From contig CAINND010000115.1 of the NCBI GenBank assembly GCA_903851035.1, forward strand, positions 21,160 to 85,159: a stretch of DNA of 64,000 nt, in the 5' to 3' direction. This DNA comes from an uncultured Acidobacteriota bacterium. GTDB lineage: Bacteria > Acidobacteriota > Terriglobia > Terriglobales > Acidobacteriaceae. Shown here one piece after another: positions 61,289-64,000 of the stretch. The first letter of the stretch is position 1; the number at the start of each line of letters is the position of its first letter. Position numbers and translations under genes: made by a program. The notes below the pieces were generated by a model that was given only the letters and a program-made list of their open reading frames with translations, was not told the DNA's origin and ran no database searches.

Positions 61289-62293
61289 ATGGCGATTTTA
61301 GTTGGCATCAATGGCTTTGGCCGTATTGGCCGCAATGTATTTCGCGCTGCACTGACTGATCCGAACATCAACATCGTGGCCGTCAACGACCTGACCAGCC
61401 CCGAAATTCTGGCTCACCTTCTCAAGCACGACTCCATCCTCGGCAATCTTAAATCTGATATCCGCGCCGAAGGTGACCACATTGTGGTGGACGGCAAGAA
61501 GGTCAAGGTCTTTGCCCAAAGGGATCCGGCCCTGTTGGACTGGTCGTCACTGGGCGTGCAGGTGGTGGTGGAATCCACTGGACACTTTACCGACGCCAAC
61601 GACGCGAAGAAGCATCTGCGCGGCACCGTGAAGAAAGTCATCATCAGCGCTCCGGCGAAGAATGAAGACATCACGATTGTGCTGGGCGTGAATGAGGACA
61701 AGTACGATCCGGCGAAGCACCACATCATCAGCAACGCCAGCTGCACCACGAACTGTCTGGCTCCGGTAGCCAAGGTGCTGAACGACACTTTCGGGATCGT
61801 CAGCGGCCTGATGACCACCATCCACAGCTACACCAACGACCAGGTCATTCTGGACTTCCCGCACAAGGACCTGCGTCGCGCACGCGCCGCTGCCCTGTCG
61901 ATGATTCCGACCTCGACCGGTGCGGCCAAGGCCTTGAAGCTGGTGGTGCCTGAGCTGGCCGGCAAGCTGGACGGCTTCGCCATCCGCGTGCCAACCCCGA
62001 ACGTGAGCGTGGTGGATTTGACCTTTACGGCCGAAAAGCCTGTAACTGTCGAGTCCGTTAACGCAGCCATTAAGGCCGCCGCCGACGGCCCGATGAAGGA
62101 CATCCTGGGCTACGAGACGCACGAACTGGTGAGCAGCGACTTCAAGGGCGACCCGCGCAGCTCGATCTTCGACTCGCTGCTGACCAAGGTGGTCGGCCAG
62201 AACGTCAAGATCATCAGCTGGTACGACAATGAGTGGGGCTACAGCAGCCGCGTAAAAGACCTGATTAACTTCTTCGGAAAGAAGGGTCTGTAA
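61289..62293 (+). CDS. gap: Glyceraldehyde-3-phosphate dehydrogenase
   Basis: 334 aa. NAD-binding [20 protein letters not shown] begins at residue 1, and the active-site Cys152 sits in NASCTTNC, with HSYTNDQ (His near 180). It oxidises glyceraldehyde-3-phosphate in glycolysis. ATG 61289 has GGAGG 6-7 bases upstream. A transcription terminator follows immediately (62301-62341), then pgk, so the two are adjacent but could be separately controlled. Confidence 0.97.
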   Translation: MAILVGINGFGRIGRNVFRAALTDPNINIVAVNDLTSPEILAHLLKHDSILGNLKSDIRAEGDHIVVDGKKVKVFAQRDPALLDWSSLGVQVVVESTGHFTDANDAKKHLRGTVKKVIISAPAKNEDITIVLGVNEDKYDPAKHHIISNASCTTNCLAPVAKVLNDTFGIVSGLMTTIHSYTNDQVILDFPHKDLRRARAAALSMIPTSTGAAKALKLVVPELAGKLDGFAIRVPTPNVSVVDLTFTAEKPVTVESVNAAIKAAADGPMKDILGYETHELVSSDFKGDPRSSIFDSLLTKVVGQNVKIISWYDNEWGYSSRVKDLINFFGKKGL

Positions 62294-62300
62294 GAGGGAC

Positions 62301-62341
62301 GGGGCCGGGGACATAAAGTCTCCGGCCCGCGTCATTTTTTT
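62301..62341 (+). terminator. Terminator between gap and pgk
   Basis: Stem gggccggggac / gtctccggccc with a 5-base loop; ttttttt follows after gcgtca. Confidence 0.8.
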
Positions 62342-62422
62342 GTGCTAGTAATCGGCACTACATCGCCAGCACAGCATCGAACTACGAACCTGAATACCAA
62401 CTTCCCAGGGAAAGCACGATCC

Positions 62423-63631
62423 ATGACCAAGCTATCCATCCGAGACCTCGACCTGAACAACAAGCGCGTGCTGATGCGCGTTGACTTTAACGTGCCTCTC
62501 GACGAAGGCCGCGTCACCGATGACACGCGCATCCGCGAGACCCTGCCCACCATTGAGTACGCGCTGCGCCACGGCGCCAAGCTGATTCTGTGCTCGCACC
62601 TGGGCCGCCCCAAGGGCAAGCCCGATCCGAAGTACAGCCTGCGCCCGGTGGCCGAGCGGCTGCGCATTTTGCTGGACGAAAAGTTCGACGCCGCCGAGAA
62701 CGTGGGCTTTTCGCCCGACTGCATTGGCGAGCAGGCCACGGAGATGGCCATGCAGCTTGAGCGCGGACAGACGCTGCTGCTGGAGAACGTCCGCTACCAC
62801 GCCGAGGAGGAGAAGAACGACCCGGAGTTCGCCCGGCAACTGGCCTCGCTGGCCGAGGTCTATGTGAATGACGCGTTCGGATCGGCTCACCGGGCGCATG
62901 CCAGCACCGAGGGCGTGACGCACTTCCTGCCGAAGAGTGCCGCCGGGTTGTTGATGGAAAAGGAACTGGAGTACCTGGGCAAGGCCACGTCGAATCCGGC
63001 CAAGCCGTTCCTGGCCATCCTGGGCGGCGCCAAGGTGAGCGACAAGATTGGAGTCATCCGCAACCTGCTGCCCAAGGTGGACGCGCTGATTATCGGCGGC
63101 GGCATGGCATACACATTCCTGAAGGCGCAGGGGCTGGAGATTGGCAAGAGCCTTTTGGAAGCCGACAAGATTGAGCTAGCCAAAGAGTTGCTGGCCGAGG
63201 CCAAAGCCAAAGGCGTGCGCCTGCTGCTGCCGGTGGATCACGTGGTGGCCGACAAGTTCGACGCGGCGGCCGTGGGCACCATCATCGGCGTGGGCAAGGC
63301 AATTCCGGCGGACAAGATGGCCCTGGACATTGGTCCGGCGACCATCGAGCTGTTTGCTGATGAGATCAGCGGCGCACGCACCATTGTGTGGAACGGGCCG
63401 ATGGGCGTCTTCGAGTTCGACCAGTTCAGCAAGGGCACGACGAAGGTGGCCGAGGCGGTGGCAGATAATCCCGGCGCGACCTCGATTGTGGGCGGAGGCG
63501 ACAGCGTGGCCGCCGTACACAAGGCGGGCGTGGCCGATAAGATTACGCACATCTCCACTGGCGGCGGAGCCTCGCTGGAATTTCTGGAAGGCAAGAAGCT
63601 GCCGGGCGTGGAAGCGCTGACCAACAAGTAG
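62423..63631 (+). CDS. pgk: Phosphoglycerate kinase
   Basis: 402 aa. The N-terminal [13 protein letters not shown] (substrate-binding) and the SHLGRPKG loop, then the C-terminal ATP-binding GGAKVSDKI (Lys near 200) and [10 protein letters not shown] motif, are all present. It makes ATP from 1,3-bisphosphoglycerate. ATG 62423 opens the family consensus; an earlier in-frame start is not supported. It lies 129 bases after gap. Confidence 0.97.
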   Translation: MTKLSIRDLDLNNKRVLMRVDFNVPLDEGRVTDDTRIRETLPTIEYALRHGAKLILCSHLGRPKGKPDPKYSLRPVAERLRILLDEKFDAAENVGFSPDCIGEQATEMAMQLERGQTLLLENVRYHAEEEKNDPEFARQLASLAEVYVNDAFGSAHRAHASTEGVTHFLPKSAAGLLMEKELEYLGKATSNPAKPFLAILGGAKVSDKIGVIRNLLPKVDALIIGGGMAYTFLKAQGLEIGKSLLEADKIELAKELLAEAKAKGVRLLLPVDHVVADKFDAAAVGTIIGVGKAIPADKMALDIGPATIELFADEISGARTIVWNGPMGVFEFDQFSKGTTKVAEAVADNPGATSIVGGGDSVAAVHKAGVADKITHISTGGGASLEFLEGKKLPGVEALTNK

Positions 63632-63634
63632 TCC

Positions 63635-64000
63635 ATGAGCAATCAAATGGTTCGGCTGGAGTTGGAAGAGGGTGCGAGCATCCTCTTCTTCTCCGGCGAC
63701 ATCACCGGGCAGACCACCGACGCCATTGTGAACGCGGCCAACAGCAGCCTGATGGGCGGCGGCGGCGTGGATGGCGCCATTCACGCGGCCGGCGGCCCGG
63801 CAATCCTGGAAGAATGCAGAAAGATTGTGATGCGCGACGGGCATCTGCCGCCGGGCGAGGCCGTGCAGACCACGGCCCCGGCGCGGAGCTCCAGCAGGCT
63901 CTCGCCGTTGCGGCTGAACAAGGCGTCCCGCGGATCCTCCCGGGGCAGGATGCAATCGATGACGAGATCGTCGGGCAGGATCGTTGGCACATCCTTCATC
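63635..64000 (+). CDS. Macro-domain protein, broken or misjoined after residue ~81 (runs off the right edge)
   Basis: The first 81 residues are a macro domain of the ADP-ribose-binding type: [20 protein letters not shown] and [14 protein letters not shown]. The next part of the family, in which a strand with VxHTVGP is expected, is missing; from about 63,878 the frame stays open but reads low-complexity Arg/Ser sequence. The opposite strand of that last part looks like the N-terminus of another protein. Either the gene is truncated by a rearrangement or the assembly joins two places here. A 7-base inverted repeat (ggccgtg-cagac-cacggcc, 63859-63877) sits at the break. Confidence 0.6.
   Translation, partial: MSNQMVRLELEEGASILFFSGDITGQTTDAIVNAANSSLMGGGGVDGAIHAAGGPAILEECRKIVMRDGHLPPGEAVQTTAPARSSSRLSPLRLNKASRGSSRGRMQSMTRSSGRIVGTSFI
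63781..63999 (-). CDS. Short N-terminal fragment of an unknown protein on the opposite strand
   Basis: From ATG 63999 the minus strand reads [21 protein letters not shown], then [20 protein letters not shown], with a strongly coding look. After about residue 44 it runs into the antisense of the macro-domain gene. I think only residues 1-44 are genuine. I do not recognise the family. It shares the 63,875 break with the macro gene. Confidence 0.4.
   Translation of the reverse strand: MKDVPTILPDDLVIDCILPREDPRDALFSRNGESLLELRAGAVVCTASPGGRCPSRITIFLHSSRIAGPPAA

Overview
The window looks like chromosomal DNA of a Gram-negative, high-GC bacterium, most likely an acidobacterium of the Terriglobia type. 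This is an inference from gene content and style: a complete Tol-Pal outer-membrane system, a PagL-like lipid A deacylase, an M13 metallopeptidase, a GlcD/GlcF-type fusion protein, an acyl-CoA dehydrogenase/ETF operon, and genome-wide 'ctcaggatgac' type repeats. Nearly all genes share about 60% GC or more and dense, short intergenic spacing. There is no rRNA, CRISPR array, insertion sequence or prophage. One tRNA, tRNA-Gly(CCC), is present.

Layout. 1-1.07 kb: 5' part of recN (minus strand). 1.07-1.57 kb: repeat-rich spacer with two tandem ~137 bp units. 1.57-3.69 kb: M13 peptidase. 3.9-9.25 kb: Tol-Pal cluster tolQ-tolR-tolA-tolB-pal-cpoB. 9.3-10.6 kb: ECF-like sigma factor with overlapping zinc-finger anti-sigma factor. 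10.6-12.5 kb: Tat-exported phosphoesterase plus two haem proteins in one tight operon. 12.7-14.7 kb: tRNA-Gly and a DEAD-box helicase with a long hexapeptide-repeat tail. 14.8-15.7 kb: a low-GC nuclease-like gene, the clearest horizontal-transfer candidate. 15.9-24.4 kb: slipin, SPOR protein, ArsR regulator, MDR oxidoreductase, secreted protein, bifunctional ftcD, PagL-like enzyme, yebC, galT. 24.5-34.7 kb: membrane/TPR protein, mutS, DUF2975/HTH pair, HAD phosphatase, RsbW/STAS switch pair, phosphodiesterase, AhpD-like protein. 34.8-37.7 kb: queF, an MFS transporter and a glycosyltransferase interrupted by one in-frame TAG. 37.8-47.6 kb: PLP decarboxylase, pepD, cold-shock protein, a giant FAD/Fe-S dehydrogenase, a TMTC-like membrane protein, a SagB-type nitroreductase. 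47.8-53.7 kb: acyl-CoA dehydrogenase - ETF-QO - etfB - etfA operon. 53.8-61 kb: secreted proteins, fabH, a CoA-transferase, a REC-HD-GYP protein fused to a pterin carbinolamine dehydratase domain, and a P-loop kinase. 61.3-63.6 kb: gap and pgk. 63.6-64 kb: a macro-domain gene that loses its family sequence abruptly near 63,875.

How the genes work together. Tol-Pal plus CpoB couples envelope constriction and peptidoglycan synthesis. The ACAD/ETF-QO/EtfBA operon makes a self-contained route from an acyl-CoA-like donor to the quinone pool, and the nearby fabH and CoA-transferase fit lipid or acyl-CoA metabolism. gap-pgk is the usual lower-glycolysis pair.

The most unusual items are the single-frame REC-HD-GYP-PCD fusion with an intact dehydratase signature, the divergent EtfA FAD site, the Pal lipoprotein with an extra Ig-like domain, a triple operator-like repeat upstream of the DUF2975/HTH operon, and the low-GC nuclease-like gene.
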